Below, one piece after another: positions 22,869 to 33,600 of a stretch of 34,095 nt of DNA (the stretch's first letter is position 1; each line of letters opens with the position of its first letter). Below the pieces are notes generated by a model, which was not told the origin of the DNA, made no database searches, and saw only the letters and a program-made list of their open reading frames with translations. The stretch spans positions 1 through 34,095 of the forward strand of contig JAIPJH010000023.1 of assembly GCA_021734245.1 (NCBI GenBank), given 5' to 3'. A program made the translations under genes and the position numbers. This stretch comes from Candidatus Cloacimonadota bacterium. Lineage in GTDB: Bacteria > Cloacimonadota > Cloacimonadia > Cloacimonadales > TCS61.

Positions 22869-24032
22869 ATGAGAGATAAATTCCAGACAAAAAACGTGAT
22901 CACAGTGTCTATTGCTCATTTAATTCACGATACATATCAAGCTTTTCTGGCTCCAATTCTACCGCTGCTGATCGAAAAATTTGGCATCACCGTATTTTTA
23001 GCCGGTCTGCTTGATATTGTCCGCAAAATACCTTCGCTGGCCAATCCTTTTATCGGTCTGCTGGCCGATCGAATGAGCGTGCGCTATTTCATCATTCTGG
23101 CTCCTACAATTACCAGTGTGGCGATGAGTTTGATGGGAGTGGCACCAACCTATATTTTTCTGATTATCCTGGCTTTCATGGCTGGAGTTGGCTCAGCAAT
23201 TTTCCATGTTCCGGCTCCGGTAATGATCAAGCATATTTCCCATGATAAAATCGGCAAAGGCATGAGTTTTTATATGCTGGGAGGTGAACTGGCTCGTACT
23301 TTAGGACCGATTCTGATCTTGGGTGCAGTTTCACTGTGGGGTTTGGAAGGAACTTATCGTTTAATTCCACTGGGAATATTAGCATCGGGTTTACTATTTT
23401 TCCAGCTTCGCAAAATCGAGATCAGGCAAGATTTCCAGAAGAAAAAAGAAATAAGCGCCAGAAAAACATTCAATAATCTATTACCTTTTTTTATCACAAT
23501 TGCTGGCATAATGTTTTTCCGATCTGCCATGAAATCGGCTCTCACGATCTATCTTCCCACCTATCTCACAGCCAAAGGTTCCAGTTTATGGATTGCCGGC
23601 ATTTCACTTTCCATTTTACAATTTGCCGGAGCCGGCGGAACGCTGCTGGCGGGAATAATTTCCGATAAGATCGGCAGAAGAAATTCTTTGCTGATCATTT
23701 CAATTGCCAATCCCATTTTGATGTTTTTATTTATTTATCTGCAGGGAATCTGGAAAATCCCGATCCTGATCATTACAGGATTATTCCTGTTTGGAGCCGG
23801 ACCGGTAATTTTAGCTTTGGTTCATGATCTCGATTCCGAGCATATGTCATTTATCAATGGCGTGTACATGACCATCAGTTTCATTCTAAGCTCGATTATG
23901 ATTCTGGCAGTCGGCTATTTTGCCGATACTATCGGATTGGATCTAACATATAAAATCTCAGCCTGGATTGCTTTCGGTTCAATTCCATTTGTTTTGATGA
24001 TAAAATCAAATAATACAAGGAGAGAAAGATGA
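22869..24032 (+). CDS. MFS transporter, Fsr (fosmidomycin resistance)-like
   Basis: This 387-residue protein has 12 predicted helices. The opening AHLIHDTYQAFLAPILPLL and GLLADRMSVR between helices 2 and 3 fit the Fsr-like branch of the major facilitator superfamily, and ISDKIGRRNSLL gives the second-half repeat of the loop motif. Relatives export small molecules such as fosmidomycin, but the natural substrate is unknown here. It starts on the base after the VOC stop and overlaps the next flavoprotein gene by 4 nt (ATGA). Confidence 0.92.
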   Translation: MRDKFQTKNVITVSIAHLIHDTYQAFLAPILPLLIEKFGITVFLAGLLDIVRKIPSLANPFIGLLADRMSVRYFIILAPTITSVAMSLMGVAPTYIFLIILAFMAGVGSAIFHVPAPVMIKHISHDKIGKGMSFYMLGGELARTLGPILILGAVSLWGLEGTYRLIPLGILASGLLFFQLRKIEIRQDFQKKKEISARKTFNNLLPFFITIAGIMFFRSAMKSALTIYLPTYLTAKGSSLWIAGISLSILQFAGAGGTLLAGIISDKIGRRNSLLIISIANPILMFLFIYLQGIWKIPILIITGLFLFGAGPVILALVHDLDSEHMSFINGVYMTISFILSSIMILAVGYFADTIGLDLTYKISAWIAFGSIPFVLMIKSNNTRRER

Positions 24033-25387
24033 AAAGCTTTGATGTAATTATTATTGGCGGTGGTCCTTCCGGTATCATTACCGGTGTAACAGGTAAAAAG
24101 CAAAATCCGGATAAAAGTTTTTTGATGATCAAAAAAGATGAGAAAGGTTTGGTACCCTGCGGAATTCCTTATATTTTTCACGATTTGAAGGATGTATCTG
24201 AAAATATGATGGGACCCAAACCGTTTGTGGATGCCGGTGGAGAAGTTTTGGTAGATACTGTAAACAAAGTAGATGCTGAAAAGAAAACTGTTTCAACCGA
24301 GAAAACCGGTGAGATCCAATACGGAAAACTTGTGTTTGCAACTGGTTCAAACCCCCTGATTCCTACTTTCATCAGAGGCTACGATCTGGAAGGAGTCAGT
24401 TATATTAACAAAGATTATGATTATATCGAAAAGTTGAAAGCAAAAACTGACAGCATCAAAGATATCGTAGTTATTGGAGGTGGATTTATCGGAGTGGAAG
24501 TTGCCGAACAATTGGCCAAACATTCCAACAAAAATGTATCTCTGGTAGAAATGGAAAAATATTGTCTTTATAGAGCTTTTTCTGAAGATGTAGCTTCCAG
24601 AGCGGATGAAATATTAAGAGCTACAAATATCAAGCTTTTTACGGGAACAAAAGTTCAGGAAATCAAAGGAAAAAATGGAAAAGTTGATCGAGTTCTTCTT
24701 TCTGATGGATCTGAGATCAAAGCCGAAATGGTGATCTGCTCAATCGGCTACATTCCAAACACAAAACTGGCACAGGAAGCTGGATTACAGATGAATGATA
24801 ATAATGCAATTTTAGTTGATCGTTATATGCGGACAAATATAAAAGATGTTTATGCCGTAGGCGATTGTGCCGGAACGCGAGGATTCATTACCGGCGGCAG
24901 CGATAACGTGATGCTGGCATCCACGGCTACTGCAGAAGCCAGAATTCTTGGCTACAATCTATTTAATATAAACTTAATTAGAAACTTCCAGGGAACTTTA
25001 GCCGTTTTCAGCACCGAGATAAATGGTAGAGCTTTTGCTTCTGCCGGTGCAATCGAGCAAGCTGCAATAAATTCCAATATCAGTTTCATTACAGGTGAAT
25101 TCCAGGATGTAGATCGTCATCCCGGCAAACTTCCAGGAACTATGAAACTTTACATTAAACTCATTGTATCTCCTCAAAATGGAATCATTATCGGTGGAGA
25201 ACTTTGCGGTGGAAAATCTGTGGGTGAACTCATTAATGTTATCGGGCTTGCCATTCAAAAACGAGTTACAGTATATGAACTGATTTCATTCCAGATGGGA
25301 ACTCATCCGCTGCTTACCACAGCTCCTACAAAATATGTTCTCATCAAAGCTGCCGAAAATGCCATTGCCAAAATAAAAAAGTGTTAG
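24029..25387 (+). CDS. CoA-disulfide reductase/NADH oxidase-like flavoprotein
   Basis: This 452-residue FAD- and NAD(P)H-dependent oxidoreductase has FAD motif IIIGGGPSG (residues 7-15), the redox cysteine C44 in LVPCGIPYIF, which is the single-cysteine signature of CoA-disulfide reductases and Nox-type oxidases, the NAD(P)H motif VIGGGFIGVEVAEQ near 147-160, and the second FAD motif VYAVGDCAG near 273-281. The C-terminal dimerisation domain ends with HPLLTTAPTKY. It could reduce CoA-disulfide, polysulfide or oxygen; these cannot be separated by sequence alone. It is followed by a probable metal exporter gene. Confidence 0.93.
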   Translation: MKSFDVIIIGGGPSGIITGVTGKKQNPDKSFLMIKKDEKGLVPCGIPYIFHDLKDVSENMMGPKPFVDAGGEVLVDTVNKVDAEKKTVSTEKTGEIQYGKLVFATGSNPLIPTFIRGYDLEGVSYINKDYDYIEKLKAKTDSIKDIVVIGGGFIGVEVAEQLAKHSNKNVSLVEMEKYCLYRAFSEDVASRADEILRATNIKLFTGTKVQEIKGKNGKVDRVLLSDGSEIKAEMVICSIGYIPNTKLAQEAGLQMNDNNAILVDRYMRTNIKDVYAVGDCAGTRGFITGGSDNVMLASTATAEARILGYNLFNINLIRNFQGTLAVFSTEINGRAFASAGAIEQAAINSNISFITGEFQDVDRHPGKLPGTMKLYIKLIVSPQNGIIIGGELCGGKSVGELINVIGLAIQKRVTVYELISFQMGTHPLLTTAPTKYVLIKAAENAIAKIKKC

Positions 25388-25445
25388 ACATTTTAACTGG
25401 AATTTCGGATTGATTGATTAGTTAAAATTTTAGTGGGAGGAGCAG

Positions 25446-26468
25446 ATGATCCTGGAAATAATTGAACATGCATTTATGATAACCGGTTTTGTGTTTGTAA
25501 TGATGCTGGTGATCGAATATGTGAATGTTCAAACAAAAGGAAGCTGGCATCAGGTTCTGCAAAATAAACGCTGGCTACAGTATGTTCTGGCTGCCGTATT
25601 AGGAGTAATTCCCGGTTGCCTGGGCTCTTTCACTGTCGTTGCGCTCTTCTCACACAATATTGTTTCATTCGGAGCTTTGGTCACCACAATGATAGCTACC
25701 AGTGGCGATGAAGCTTTCGTTATGCTTGCTATGTTCCCGGCTGATGCATTGAAGCTTTTTGCAATATTGTTTATAGTTGGAATTGGAGCTGGAATTCTAA
25801 CCGATAAATTATTTCCAAAGCTAAACTTTACGAAAAAATTCGGTCATCAAAAATTACCTTTGCATGAAGAACAGAAATGTGACTGCTTCAATTTTAAAAA
25901 CATTATCCAGCAAGTAAAACGACCATCCTTGCAACGTGTGTTGCTATTTGTCATCGTAGGATTTTTGATTTATGGAATTATGATTGGTTACATTGCGCAT
26001 GAAGAAAAGAGCTGGATAAGAAATACCTTACTGGTCACATCTTTCATTGCTCTTTACATCATCATCACCGTTCCCGATCATTTTCTGAAAGAACATCTCT
26101 GGAATCACATTGTCAAAGTTCATATTCCCAAAATTCTGCTCTGGACTTTTGGAGCTTTACTGATTATTCATTTCCTGTTGGATTCTATAGACATCAAAGC
26201 CTGGGTTCAGAGTAACATTATAGTTGTTCTTTTAGTTGCTTGCATCATTGGTCTGATTCCGGAATCAGGACCTCACCTGATTTTTGTTACTCTTTTTGCT
26301 ACCGGATCAATTCCGTTCAGTGTTCTTGTGGCAAGTTCAATTGTACAAGATGGACACGGCATGATCCCGCTTCTGGCAGAAACGAAACGTGGTTTCATCT
26401 TGGTAAAAGCCATAAATTTCGGTTTCGGTTTTGTTATCGGTTTATTGGGATTGCTTAGCGGATTTTGA
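25446..26468 (+). CDS. 10-TM heavy-metal exporter-like protein (ArsP_2/DUF2899 type)
   Basis: This 340-residue membrane protein has about ten helices in two related halves. GVIPGCLGSFTVVALF with IATSGDEAF (about 55-95) and GLIPESGPHLIFVTLF with IVQDGHG (about 270-305) are matching blocks, consistent with an inverted-repeat transporter. A central cytoplasmic loop has HEEQKCDCF. This resembles the putative 10TM heavy-metal/arsenic/manganese exporter family; no in-frame TGA suggests selenocysteine. GGGAGGAG lies at the right distance. The substrate is not determined. Confidence 0.82.
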   Translation: MILEIIEHAFMITGFVFVMMLVIEYVNVQTKGSWHQVLQNKRWLQYVLAAVLGVIPGCLGSFTVVALFSHNIVSFGALVTTMIATSGDEAFVMLAMFPADALKLFAILFIVGIGAGILTDKLFPKLNFTKKFGHQKLPLHEEQKCDCFNFKNIIQQVKRPSLQRVLLFVIVGFLIYGIMIGYIAHEEKSWIRNTLLVTSFIALYIIITVPDHFLKEHLWNHIVKVHIPKILLWTFGALLIIHFLLDSIDIKAWVQSNIIVVLLVACIIGLIPESGPHLIFVTLFATGSIPFSVLVASSIVQDGHGMIPLLAETKRGFILVKAINFGFGFVIGLLGLLSGF

Positions 26469-26562
26469 TCGATATTTCATATTTCAATTTTGTAGATAGC
26501 TATTCTTAGCTTGACATCTGTAACTCATTCAAATTTTCTCAGTTTCAAATTAAGGAAAGTTA

Positions 26563-27261
26563 ATGAGGAAAAATATAGCAATTATCACTGCCGGAGGTAG
26601 CGGCAGACGATTTGGAAGTAATAAAAAGAAGCAATTTGTTGAAATTGCAAATCGGCCAATCTTATTCTGGACGATTGATAAATTTGTTAGATATGATGAA
26701 ATTCACAAGATAATCATAACCTTACCACCAGAAGATTTCGCTGAACAACAAGAACTGATAGAAAAAGAATTCCATTCGCATATATTTAAATTTGTTAAAG
26801 GTGGAAAAGAACGACAAAATTCAGTTTTCAATGCACTTTCTGCTTGTTCCAGAGATACAGATTTTGTATTTATCCATGATGGAGTTCGTCCTTTTATCAG
26901 CTTGGAAGAAATAAAAAAATTACATGAAAATGCTTTAAAATTTGATGCCGTAATTCCTGGCTACAAAGTAAAAAACACTATCAAACAAATCGGGGGCAAT
27001 CAAATAAAAAAAACAGTTCCCCGTCAGGCTCTGATCGCGGTTCTTACACCGCAGATTTTCCGATATTCGATTATCTGGGAATGTCACCAAAAAGCCAAAA
27101 AAGATAATATTATCTGCACTGATGATGCTGCTTTGCTTGAATATTTTAATATACCTGTTCACTGGATCGAATGCTCTTCCAAAAATATAAAAATAACTGA
27201 GCCGAACGATCTGAGATTAGCAGAATTCTATTTGAAAAATGAGATGGAGAAAAATACATGA
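26563..27261 (+). CDS. ispD: 2-C-methyl-D-erythritol 4-phosphate cytidylyltransferase
   Basis: IspD makes CDP-methylerythritol in the MEP isoprenoid pathway. The 232-residue protein has the CTP-binding loop ITAGGSGRRFGSNKKKQF (about 8-25), KGGKERQNSVFNAL, FIHDGVRPF with the metal Asp, TVPRQALIAVLTPQIF and KITEPNDL. These fit IspD; the related TarI ribitol-phosphate enzyme shares the fold and cannot be fully excluded. AAGGAAAG lies upstream. No ispF follows; the stop instead overlaps a GlmS-like gene by 4 nt. A lone TTGACA at 26511-26516 may be part of its promoter, but no clear -10 is seen. Confidence 0.88.
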   Translation: MRKNIAIITAGGSGRRFGSNKKKQFVEIANRPILFWTIDKFVRYDEIHKIIITLPPEDFAEQQELIEKEFHSHIFKFVKGGKERQNSVFNALSACSRDTDFVFIHDGVRPFISLEEIKKLHENALKFDAVIPGYKVKNTIKQIGGNQIKKTVPRQALIAVLTPQIFRYSIIWECHQKAKKDNIICTDDAALLEYFNIPVHWIECSSKNIKITEPNDLRLAEFYLKNEMEKNT

Positions 27262-29975
27262 ATTTAAAGAAATTAGAAAATTTTGAATTGAAAATCCCAT
27301 TTCCTATTTTGGGAATTGGTTGTGGTGTATTGGGACTGAGCTTAGCCAAGGTAAGTGTAAAAATGGGAAAATATGCTTCTCAGCTGCTGCGAGCTTTAGA
27401 ATATCGCGGTTATGATTCCACCGGAGCAGCCTTCCAAAAAGATGATTTAGATGTAAAACTTTTGAAAGATGTTGGAGCTCCCAGCACACTTGTAAAAACT
27501 CTGGGCATCGAAGATGAAGAAGGTAAGATTTTCTGCGGCCAGGTTCGCTGGGCTACGTTTGGAAATGTTACTCAAAAAAACGCACAACCTCACAAGGTAA
27601 AATGTAAACAATTTATTTACGGCGCTCATAATGGCAACATTACCAACACGCGCGAATTAAAAACATTCCTGCTTTCCGAAGGTCATAATGTAGTATCTGA
27701 TAATGATGGTGAGATGCTGGTTCATACCGTGGAACATTATTTTGATAATGAACTCAGTAAGATCCGCATCGAAGATCAAACTGATCATAAAATAAGAAAA
27801 GAATGCATGAGAAAAGGCATCATTCAAGCTGCCGATAAAATGGTCGGTTCTTACGCTGCTGTTGTGGTCGATCCTCTTACCGAAACTTCCTGGGCAATAA
27901 AAGGTGGCAGCAGTTTATATTTTGGAGTGGGAGAAATTGATGACAATCAATTCGGCCTGGCTTCTTCTGATCTTACAGCTGTTCTTCGTTTTACAAAAAT
28001 GTTGGTTAACTTGCGGGAAGGTGAGTTTGTAGAATTTCAAGTAAATGAATTTAAGATCTTCGCTTTTAAAGAAATCAAAGTAAAAAAACCAGGTAAAAAA
28101 GATCAGATCATCAATGCCGGAGATCAGATTAAAAAACAACCAGTTCGTTCTAAACTAAGAGCAGAAGACACCGAATTGCTGCCACCATTTGATTATTTTA
28201 TGGAACAGGAAATTCATGCCGAAGTAGAATCTTCCGGCAAATTGGTAAAATTATTTCAAGGTGGATCGAACACAGCAAAGCACATGCTGAACCTTTTACA
28301 AAAGGAAAATATCTATAAAACATTGGAAGAGCTTTACAAGAAAATTTCCAAAGAAGATGAGCATGAAATGCAACAAAAGATATTCGATGATTTTAGAAAC
28401 AGTGATGAAGCTGAGAATTTTTACAAAAAGGTAAAGGCAAAATATCCTGCCATTTACAATGAACTGGTAAAAAAAGATTTTGAGAAAAAATACTTTTTCT
28501 CTTCCGACAAAAACCTTTATATTGATCTTTTGGGAAAAGATTTTGATAAAATAAGTTTACTGATCTCCAAAGCTCTGGATACTTTAAATGAATTCCAAGA
28601 CGTCGATGAATTCAACAAAAGTGTGGATGATTTTCTAGAGATTGCTCATAATACCTGCAAAAATAATCGAAATATTTATACTATTGCCTGTGGTACTTCA
28701 TACCACGCTACTTTAGTTGCAGCACTGTTTTTCAACGAGATCGCCAACTTGGAAATAATTCCTATTCTACCCGGAAATTTCCGTGGTCAATATTCTCGAA
28801 GTCTGCACGATAACGACGTTATTATCGGTGTTTCTCAGAGTGGCGAAACCAAAGATCTGATCGATATTTTCAACGATGTGGAGAAATCTGGACTCAACAT
28901 TAAAAAAGTTGTGCTGGTAAACAATATGAATTCTACTTTAGGTCAGGAAAAAAGTGATGTTTCCATTCCTATTTTCTGCGGACCGGAAATAGCTGTTCCT
29001 GCTACCAAAAGCTTCATAAATCAGATAACTCTTTTCTATTATCTTGCTATCAAAACTGCGGAAAAACATCTGGAAATAATCAAAGAAATCGATCCCAAAA
29101 ATCATAAAAAGCTTCAGCATTCCATTGCCGAAAGAAAAGAATCTATCAAACTTATCCCCAAATTAATTCAAGAGACCATCGAAACAACAGAAGACCAGAT
29201 CGAATTTGTAGCCAGCAAGATTTATATGGAACCCTCGATGCATATTCTGGCCACCAAGATCATGGGAGTTGCCAAAGAAGGTGCACTGAAAATACGTGAA
29301 ACTGTTCTGAATCACACTGAAGGTGGTGAAGCTTCAGAATTCAAACATGGCCCCAATACAATTTTGGGGAAAAATACTGTTTTTGGTTTGAAAAGCGTAA
29401 AAGCAATGATCAGACATTTCAACAACACTCTGGATGAAATGGATCTGATAGCAGAGAAAAGAGGCCTGAAATCAGATGATCGCCGAAAAATCTCGCGAGC
29501 TCTCAGTAATTATGTTTTCACGCAATCTTATCCTTTTAATCTTTCACCAAAAGCGATGAAAGTATTCAAGGAAACTGCTGAAAAATTTGATTTTTTCCAA
29601 AATGCTTATCGAAACTATCCCCTTATCTATGTAACTGGTCCTGATGAAAGGGATGTAAATTTGACTATTTCCCAGATCAATACTCATAAAATTCGTGGTG
29701 GTGACACATTTGTAATTGCAGAAGAAGATGATAAACTTTTTGAAAATGCCAAAACAAATCCACACGATGAAGGTTATTATGGCTGGGGATACATTATTCT
29801 TCCCAAAACTGGTGATACTCTGCTTACAACTTTTTCTGCAACTATCGTCCTGCAGATTTTGGCACTGAAAATGAGTGTGAGAAAAATGGCTTATCTGGAT
29901 CGTATGGAGATCAGCGATCATGGTGTTCATCCCGACGTTCCTAAAAATGTATCCAAATCAATAACTGTAGATTAA
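27258..29975 (+). CDS. Large GlmS-like glutamine-fructose-6-phosphate aminotransferase
   Basis: The protein is GlmS-like but 905 residues against about 610. The class II glutaminase domain shows LLRALEYRGYDSTGAA at about 44-59, GQVRWATFGN near 93-102 and HNGNITNTR near 124-132, and the catalytic cysteine seems to be C22 (GIGCGVLGLS), preceded by 21 residues that must be cleaved. The join FDYFMEQEIH at about 310 is followed by roughly 110 extra residues before SIS1 (IACGTSYHA at about 474, VSQSGETKD near 523, AVPATKSF). A second insertion of about 80-90 residues follows FKHGPNTIL in SIS2. It ends KNVSKSITVD like GlmS. It overlaps ispD by 4 nt. Glucosamine-6-phosphate synthesis is likely but not certain. 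Confidence 0.88.
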   Translation: MNLKKLENFELKIPFPILGIGCGVLGLSLAKVSVKMGKYASQLLRALEYRGYDSTGAAFQKDDLDVKLLKDVGAPSTLVKTLGIEDEEGKIFCGQVRWATFGNVTQKNAQPHKVKCKQFIYGAHNGNITNTRELKTFLLSEGHNVVSDNDGEMLVHTVEHYFDNELSKIRIEDQTDHKIRKECMRKGIIQAADKMVGSYAAVVVDPLTETSWAIKGGSSLYFGVGEIDDNQFGLASSDLTAVLRFTKMLVNLREGEFVEFQVNEFKIFAFKEIKVKKPGKKDQIINAGDQIKKQPVRSKLRAEDTELLPPFDYFMEQEIHAEVESSGKLVKLFQGGSNTAKHMLNLLQKENIYKTLEELYKKISKEDEHEMQQKIFDDFRNSDEAENFYKKVKAKYPAIYNELVKKDFEKKYFFSSDKNLYIDLLGKDFDKISLLISKALDTLNEFQDVDEFNKSVDDFLEIAHNTCKNNRNIYTIACGTSYHATLVAALFFNEIANLEIIPILPGNFRGQYSRSLHDNDVIIGVSQSGETKDLIDIFNDVEKSGLNIKKVVLVNNMNSTLGQEKSDVSIPIFCGPEIAVPATKSFINQITLFYYLAIKTAEKHLEIIKEIDPKNHKKLQHSIAERKESIKLIPKLIQETIETTEDQIEFVASKIYMEPSMHILATKIMGVAKEGALKIRETVLNHTEGGEASEFKHGPNTILGKNTVFGLKSVKAMIRHFNNTLDEMDLIAEKRGLKSDDRRKISRALSNYVFTQSYPFNLSPKAMKVFKETAEKFDFFQNAYRNYPLIYVTGPDERDVNLTISQINTHKIRGGDTFVIAEEDDKLFENAKTNPHDEGYYGWGYIILPKTGDTLLTTFSATIVLQILALKMSVRKMAYLDRMEISDHGVHPDVPKNVSKSITVD

Positions 29976-29989
29976 TTTGTACACTTGAA

Positions 29990-30495
29990 ACTCCTGTTTC
30001 AGCATTCTCGATCTGGCAGATCGAGCGGTTTCATCATTCTCGATCTGGCAGATCGAGCTACTCCTCACATTCTTGTTCCAAAACTCCACACAATCTTCTC
30101 GTTCCAAAACTCCCGTTTGGGAACGCAAATGCACTTCAAACTCCGGTTTCAGCATTCTCGATCTGGCAGATCGAGCTACATTTACCTTCTTGTTCCTGAA
30201 CTCCATACAATCTTCTCGTTCCAAAACTCCACACAATCTTCTCGTTCCAAAACTCCCGTTTGGGAACGCAAATGCACCTCAAACTCCGGTTTCAGCATTC
30301 TCGATCTGGCAGATCGAGCTACATTTACCTTCTTGTTCCTGAACTCCACACAATCTTCTCGTTCCTGAACTCCATACAATCTTCTCGTTCCAAAACTCCA
30401 CACAATCTTCTCGTTCCAAAACTCCCGTTTGGGAACGCAAATGCACTTCAAACTCCGGTTTCAGCATTCTCGATCTGGCAGATCGAGCTACATTT
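29990..30495. repeat. Composite tandem repeat array with five hairpin units
   Basis: The palindrome CTCGATCTGGCAGATCGAG (8-bp stem, 3-nt loop) occurs at 30007-30025, 30039-30057, 30157-30175, 30300-30318 and 30469-30487. From the third copy on, spacing is 143 then 169 bp, the difference being one extra 26-bp subunit (AACTCCACACAATCTTCTCG plus TTCCTG). Another subunit, ACTCCCGTTTGGGAACG, pairs with the preceding CGTTCC. No unique spacers exist, and open frames on either strand arise from the repetition. The array fills the gap between the GlmS-like gene and the kinase gene. Confidence 0.9.
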
Positions 30496-30530
30496 ATCAT
30501 CTCTTACTTCTCACTTTTGCAAAAAAAACA

Positions 30531-30570
30531 TTTGGAAGATTCGATGAATCGAAACATTCCAAAGTTTTTT
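30531..30570 (+). terminator. Hairpin terminator, possibly bidirectional
   Basis: TTTGGAA (30531-30537) pairs with TTCCAAA (30557-30563), with an inner GATTC/GAATC stem in the loop, and G then TTTTTT follows. An A-run (AAAAAAAA at 30521-30528) upstream would act as a T-run for the minus strand. It separates the GlmS transcript and repeat array from the kinase gene. Confidence 0.65.
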
Positions 30571-30647
30571 CATTTTTTTTTGATTGACTAATATATATAA
30601 ATTTAATTAACAATAATTAAATTGTGAATGGAAAGGAGCGGCGATAT

Positions 30648-33600
30648 ATGAACAGAACTATTTTCGTGGCAGATGATGAAAAAAATCTTTTAGAAATATA
30701 CCAGGATATATTTTCATACAAATCTAAAAATTCCAAATTATATTTTGAAGCAAATTTCTTTGATAGTGGAGATTCTCTTCTGCAAGAATTCAAAAATTTT
30801 TACAAACATAATAAACGCGTTCCTATTTGCATTCTCGATGTACGTATGCCCGGCCTGGATGGTTGGCAAACAGCTAATGAAATAAGAAAAACAGATCCTC
30901 AAACCATCATTATTATAGTTACAGGATTTGATGATAAAAGTTCAGAAGAAATCATGCAGTCTCTCAGTCATGATTATTATTTTATTCGAAAACCATTCAC
31001 AGAAAGCGAAATACTTTCATTGGCAGATTCTCTTTTGAAAAACTGGAATAAAACTCAAGCACTATTCCGCTATGCTGAAGAAATCAAATCTACCACATTT
31101 GAATTGAATGAAAGTAAAGAAAAATTCAAACATCTGGAAGATAATCTTAAAGATCACTATTTCTTTTACACACACGATGTAAAACGCAAGTTTTCTTATG
31201 TAAGCCATTCTGTAAAAAATGTTTTAGGTTATTCAGAAGAAGAATTTATTAATGAAAGAAATAATTTTGTTACAGATAATCCTAAAAACAATAATGCTGC
31301 CGAATATACAAATATGGCAATAAACGGAAAACGACCACCTATTTTTGAAATAGAACTTCACCACAAAGATGGATCATTGCACACCTTAGAATTATCGGAA
31401 TTTCCCATTTTTGATGAAGAAAACAACGTGGCTGCAATTGAAGGTATGGCTCATGATGTAACAGACCGAATTGAAACTGATAAAAAACAAAAACTTCTGC
31501 TGGAAATATCAAATGCTATCAACAGAATTACCGATATTCGAGAACTTTACAAATCTATTCAAGATTCGCTAAACAAAGTTATCGATACTACGAATTTCTA
31601 CATTGCACTTTACGATAAAGAAACGGATACTCTTTCACTTCCATACCAGCAAGACGAAATGGATGAGTATAATTCCTTTCCAGCTGGAAAAACTTTTACA
31701 GCTTATGTTATCAGAAGTAAGAAGTCTCTTCTGGCAGATCAGGAAAAACAAAAGAAACTGATTGATGCCGGCGAAGTAGAGCAGGTAGGCACTTCCTCCA
31801 AAATCTGGTTGGGAGTTCCCCTTTTCGTTCAAAAAGAAGTAATCGGAGTTGTTGCAGTTCAAAGTTATGAAGATGAAAATCTATATACAGAAAAGCATCA
31901 GGAATTATTGGAATTTGTATCTGAACAGATAGCAATAGTCGTGGAAAGAAAAAAAACCGAAATAGCGTTGCACCAGGCAAAAGAAGCAGCCGAAGCTGCT
32001 GCCCGAGCCAAAGCAGATTTCTTGGCTTCCATGAGTCATGAGATCAGAACTCCAATGAATGGTGTGATCGGCATGACAGGACTGCTGAGCGATACTCCGC
32101 TAAACGAGGAACAAAGAGAATATGTGGAAACAATTCGCATTAGTGGAGAAAGCCTTCTCACCATTATCAACGATATTCTTGACTTTTCTAAAATTGAATC
32201 CGGAAAAATGGAATTGGAAACTCAACCATATGAATTAAGGTCTTGCATTGAAGAAACTTTCGATCTGGTATCTACTAAAGCAAGTGAAAAAAAATTGGAT
32301 CTGGTCTATCTGATCGAAGCAGATATTCCTCCTTTTATCGAAGGTGATATAACCCGATTACGTCAGGTTTTGGTAAATCTTGTGAATAATGCAATCAAAT
32401 TCACTGACAAAGGTGATATCTTTGTTCATGTGGAAAAGAAATCTACAAAAAACAAAACACTGGAATTGCTGGTATCGGTAAAAGATACCGGTATCGGCAT
32501 TCCCAAAGAACGTCTAAATCGCTTGTTCAAAGCCTTTTCTCAGGTAGACTCTTCTACGACCAGAAAGTATGGTGGAACTGGTTTGGGCTTGGCAATTTGT
32601 AAACGCATTACCGAAATGATGGGCGGAAAGATCTGGGTGGAAAGTGAATATGGAGAAGGTTCTACATTCTTCTTTACTTTCAAAACAACTGCGGCTCCTG
32701 TAAGACGTTCGAAAATTTATACGGAAAGCATTCCCGAAATGCAGGGAAGTAAAATCCTCATTGTTGATGACAACTCTACTAATCGCAGAATTTTGAAACT
32801 GCAATGTGAACGTTGGAAGATGCATCCTGTTGCAGTGGAATCTGGAAAAGAAGCCTTGAACATGATACATAATGGTGAAAAATATGACATTGCAATTCTG
32901 GATATGCACATGCCTGAAATGAATGGAGCTGAATTAGGAATTGAAATCCGCAAAAAATATACTCATGAAGAACTTCCATTGATCATGTTGAGTTCCGTTG
33001 GCAGGCCGAATAATGAAGATATTCCAGAAGGTACTTTTAATATGTTCCTTTCTAAACCTGTAAAACAGAGTCAGTTGTTTGATTCCATGTCCAAAGTCCT
33101 CACCAAAAAAGTGGAAAAAGTTGAAACCATATCGCGAACTACTAAGTTGGATGTTAACCTGGCAAATAAAATACCATTAAAAATATTGTTGGCAGAGGAC
33201 AACATCATAAATCAGAAAATTGCTGTCAGAATTTTACAAAAAATGGGTTATCAGGCAGATGTCGTAGCAGATGGTCTGGAAGTGATCGATGCCCTGAAAA
33301 GACAGCATTACGACCTGATATTCATGGACGTGCAAATGCCGGAAATGGATGGTTTGGAGGCTACCAAGAAAATTTTACAGATCTGGCCCAAAGCCGATAT
33401 CAGACCAAAAATAATTGCCATGACAGCAAACGCCATGGAAGGTGATAAAGAAATCTGTATCGAAGCAGGAATGGATGATTATATTTCTAAACCGATTGCG
33501 GTGGAAGAAGTACAGGACGCAATTCAACGTTGGGGAGAAAAGAATAAAGATGTGGGATCAAAAGTAAAACGTCCAACTTCCGATGAAATAATGGATTGGG

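Noticed and set aside
27162-27257. glmS ribozyme or riboswitch upstream of the GlmS-like gene
   Set aside because: The gene overlaps ispD by 4 nt, so there is no leader; no ribozyme-like structure is visible.
29958-30547. Several overlapping open frames on both strands in the composite repeat
   Set aside because: All are translations of the same tandem units in different frames, with no start signals; the region is a repeat array.
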